Shown piece by piece: positions 61,861 to 64,000 of a stretch of DNA of 64,000 nt. The notes beneath the pieces were generated by a model. That model did no database searches, was not told where the DNA came from, and saw only the letters and a list, made by a program, of their open reading frames with translations. Position 1 is the first letter of the stretch. Each line of letters starts with the position of its first letter. This stretch comes from Rudanella lutea DSM 19387 (GTDB lineage Bacteria; Bacteroidota; Bacteroidia; Cytophagales; Spirosomataceae). The position numbers and the translations under genes were made by a program. The stretch lies in the NCBI RefSeq assembly GCF_000383955.1, contig NZ_KB913013.1, forward strand, positions 2,262,277-2,326,276, written 5' to 3'.

Positions 61861-63315
61861 ATGCAGAAGTTAAGCTTAAATCAATCGCTTCAGCAAAAAC
61901 TGTCTCCACAACAGATTCAGTTTATCAAGCTGTTGCAGATTCCTACAGCTGAGCTCGACACGCGCATTGAAGAAGAGCTGGAAATCAATCCGGCCCTGGA
62001 AGAGGGCATGGATGACTATGATGAGCCGAATAATGACGACGATCCGTATGGCGACGAATACGGCGACGACGCGCGTACGCACGACGATGATCTCGACATT
62101 GACGGGTATCTGAGCAGCGACGACTACAATGGCTACAAGATGCAGGGCGACGGCAACTACGCCGAAGAAGAGCGGGAGTCGCCATTGGCCAGTATGTCGA
62201 GCCTGATGGATTCGCTCATGCAACAGTTTGGCTATCTGCGCCTTTCCAACGAGCAACGCACGATTGGGCTTCAGTTATTGGGCAGTATCGAGAGCGACGG
62301 CTATATCCGGCGTTCCATGCAGGCTATTGTCAATGACCTGGCCTTTACACAGGGGGTGTTTACGGATGTCGACGAGCTCGAAGAGGTGCTTGCGCTGATT
62401 CAGACCTTCGATCCGCCCGGTATTGCCGCCCGTACGCTCCAGGAATGCCTGATTCTGCAACTGCAACGGAAAGACCAATCAGACCCTTGTGTCGGGCTGG
62501 CGATTCGGATCATCGACGAGTTTTTCGAAGAGTTCTCAAAGAAACACTACGAAAAGATTCAGCGTCGGCTCAACATCTCCGACGAATCACTCAAGAAAGT
62601 AATCACCATTATCACCAAGCTGAACCCCAAACCCGGTTCGGTAGAAGGTGGAGAAGGGACAGCCCAGTATCTGATTCCTGATTTTATTCTGACTAACAAC
62701 GGCGGTAAACTCGAACTCACCTTAAATTCAAAGAATGCCCCAGAACTACGAATAAGCCGGTCTTTTGCCGAGATGCTCGACACCTACGATAAGAGCACCA
62801 AAACCAATAAGGCCCTGAAAGAAACGGTTACGTTTGTGAAACAACGGCTCGATGCCGCCAAATGGTTTATCGACGCCATCAAGCAGCGGCAGCAAACCCT
62901 GCTAAAGACCATGAACGCCATCGTGAAGTTTCAGTACGATTTTTTCCTGACCGGCGACGAGTCGAAGCTCCGGCCCATGATCCTGAAAGACATTGCCACG
63001 ATGATCGACATGGATGTGTCGACGGTATCGCGGGTGGCCAATAGTAAGTCGGTGCAAACCGAGTTTGGGATCTATCCGCTCAAATACTTCTTCTCTGAAG
63101 GTATCTCGACTGATTCGGGCGAGGATGTCAGCAGCCGTGAAGTGAAAAACATTCTGAAAGAGCTGATCGACAACGAGCCGAAGCTGAACCCACTCTCCGA
63201 CGATAAACTCGAAAAGATGCTCAACGACAGGGGCTACAACATTGCCCGCCGAACAGTAGCCAAATACCGCGAGCAACTGAATATCCCGGTAGCCCGTTTA
63301 CGCAAGCAATTATAA
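61861..63315 (+). CDS. rpoN: RNA polymerase sigma-54 factor
   Basis: A 484-aa protein. Region I is Gln/Leu-rich (LNQSLQQKLSPQQIQFIKLL, then AELDTRIEEELEINPALEEG). Region II is a long acidic stretch (residues about 50-100, DYDEPNNDDDPYGDEYGDDA). Region III binds core RNA polymerase and DNA (MIDMDVSTVSRVANSKSVQT). The RpoN box ARRTVAKYRE is near the C-terminus. Sigma-54 needs bEBP activators, none of which is encoded in this window. The N-terminus fixes the start. Confidence 0.97.
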   Translation: MQKLSLNQSLQQKLSPQQIQFIKLLQIPTAELDTRIEEELEINPALEEGMDDYDEPNNDDDPYGDEYGDDARTHDDDLDIDGYLSSDDYNGYKMQGDGNYAEEERESPLASMSSLMDSLMQQFGYLRLSNEQRTIGLQLLGSIESDGYIRRSMQAIVNDLAFTQGVFTDVDELEEVLALIQTFDPPGIAARTLQECLILQLQRKDQSDPCVGLAIRIIDEFFEEFSKKHYEKIQRRLNISDESLKKVITIITKLNPKPGSVEGGEGTAQYLIPDFILTNNGGKLELTLNSKNAPELRISRSFAEMLDTYDKSTKTNKALKETVTFVKQRLDAAKWFIDAIKQRQQTLLKTMNAIVKFQYDFFLTGDESKLRPMILKDIATMIDMDVSTVSRVANSKSVQTEFGIYPLKYFFSEGISTDSGEDVSSREVKNILKELIDNEPKLNPLSDDKLEKMLNDRGYNIARRTVAKYREQLNIPVARLRKQL

Positions 63316-63317
63316 CG

Positions 63318-63339
63318 AAGGGGTGCAACAAACCCCTTT
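63318..63339 (+). terminator. Short hairpin after rpoN
   Basis: AAGGGGT (63318-63324) pairs with ACCCCTT (63332-63338), followed only by TTC. A weak terminator candidate. Confidence 0.45.
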
Positions 63340-63345
63340 CGGACG

Positions 63346-63353
63346 TAACTTTG
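63346..63353 (+). promoter_or_regulatory. -7 element (TAACTTTG) for the PAP2-like gene
   Basis: Exact TAnnTTTG, 44 bp before the GTG start at 63398, just after the rpoN hairpin. Confidence 0.6.
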
Positions 63354-63397
63354 CCCCTGAAATACAACCTGACCGCCAACGTGGTCACTTTATCTCT

Positions 63398-64000
63398 GTG
63401 AACGACAAACTGGCCCGAACGCTTTCGGCATTGTTTCACCCATTGCTAATGCCGACAATCCTGTTCGGCATTCTCTTTTTTCAGACACCCGGTGTGCTGG
63501 GTCTCGACTCCTTTTCGACGACCCTGCGCGGGAGCCTGCTCATGCTCATTGCGGTGGGTACGTTTGGCGTCCCGACCATCGTGATCCTGTTTTTGCTCCG
63601 GGGTGGGTATATCCCCAGTCTGCACCTCGACAACCGGCTCGACCGGCGGCTCCCCTACCTGCTCACCGCCCTGGTGTACGCGGGGGTCACGTTTATGTTT
63701 GCGTTTCAGATGCAGCTCATCTCCGATACCGCGCCGGAAATTGCCGTCATTCTGAGTAGCATTACGCTGTCTATGTTGCTGGTTGGCATCATTTCGCTAT
63801 ACTGGAAAATCAGCGCCCACGGGGTTGGTATTGGTGGGGTACTGGGTACGCTCATGGCCGTAACAGTCAAATTCGGCGAAACCGACCTCATTCTATTTCT
63901 GGCCCTGCTTACAGGCCTCGCCGGGTTGATTTTGAGTGCCCGGCTCCACCTCAATGCCCACACACCTGCCCAGGTCGGTGCGGGCTTTATGTTGGGCCTT
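63398..64000 (+). CDS. PAP2-superfamily-like integral membrane protein (3' end outside window)
   Basis: An open frame of 201 codons from the GTG at 63398 (MNDKLARTLSALFHPLLMPT) runs off the window. Six hydrophobic segments are visible. SLYWKISAHGVGIGGVLGTL and SARLHLNAHTPAQVGAGFML correspond to the C2/C3-type phosphatase motifs of the PAP2 superfamily (SAHG, then ARxxxxAHTxxQ), with the standard catalytic residues partly altered. Such proteins are found downstream of rpoN in related genomes. An ATG further in (at MPTILF) is an alternative start. Confidence 0.7.
   Translation, partial: MNDKLARTLSALFHPLLMPTILFGILFFQTPGVLGLDSFSTTLRGSLLMLIAVGTFGVPTIVILFLLRGGYIPSLHLDNRLDRRLPYLLTALVYAGVTFMFAFQMQLISDTAPEIAVILSSITLSMLLVGIISLYWKISAHGVGIGGVLGTLMAVTVKFGETDLILFLALLTGLAGLILSARLHLNAHTPAQVGAGFMLGL

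Overview
The window is 64 kb of a Bacteroidota chromosome, most likely Cytophagales and close to Spirosoma, Rudanella or Larkinella. The evidence is a moderately high GC content with strong use of CCC, GCC and CGG codons, Bacteroidota-type -7 elements (TAnnTTTG) in place of sigma70 boxes, few Shine-Dalgarno sequences, and lineage-typical families: PorG-like DUF6089 proteins, DUF4394, DUF1080, a large fused NAD+ synthase, an IMPDH-free CBS-nadK-DUF6089 order, and an alanine dehydrogenase with a divergent Lrp regulator. No rRNA, prophage, transposase or CRISPR array is visible. The only RNA gene seen is tRNA-His.

Layout. 1-8 kb: end-truncated Wzi-like outer-membrane protein, Lrp regulator divergent from alanine dehydrogenase, a gluzincin-like metalloprotein with a small partner, two FAD oxidoreductases and an alpha/beta hydrolase. 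8.4-18.5 kb: a plant-polysaccharide island, consisting of a NUDIX-type regulator, a 1343-aa GH106 rhamnosidase-like enzyme, two tandem CE1-like esterases and two type-B carboxylesterases. 18.8-22.4 kb: extradiol dioxygenase plus pirin, a small cysteine-rich protein, and a class V aminotransferase with a Tat-like leader. 22.6-27.5 kb: CBS protein, NAD kinase, two PorG-like proteins, M23 peptidase. 27.6-34.2 kb: CCA-adding enzyme with a degenerate Sua5-like protein, LRR protein, YifB/ComM, a DUF433/DUF5615 toxin-antitoxin pair, and an M28 peptidase. 34.2-42.9 kb: pyrophosphatase, LytTR protein, a second Wzi-like protein, lipoprotein, SppA, membrane AraC regulator, acyltransferase. 43-46 kb: hydroxyacid dehydrogenase, a CarH-like MerR/B12 photoreceptor-type regulator, CruF-like carotenoid protein, tRNA-His. 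46-51 kb: a 3-keto-glycoside type module (soluble dehydrogenase-cytochrome c fusion with two DUF1080 hydrolases). 51-64 kb: ChaN-like protein, response regulator, duplicated DUF4394 lipoprotein, diheme cytochrome, an unrecognised 376-aa protein, OmpA protein, EamA transporter, NAD+ synthase, HAD hydrolase, RpoN and the start of a PAP2-like membrane protein.

The most unusual non-coding feature is a set of at least ten gene-free spacers holding long (50-120 bp) imperfect palindromes. Two pairs are clearly homologous to each other (14176-14271 with 55592-55691, and 8091-8197 with 18678-18788), and three share the word GCTGACGC/GCGTCAGC. Two well-formed operators are also visible: TTCTGA-N5-TCAGAA between the Lrp gene and ald, and TTTACGT-N7-ACGTAAA wrapped round the -7 box in front of the GH106 operon and beside the degenerate NUDIX regulator. 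All function calls rest on reading motifs by eye; no database search was run.
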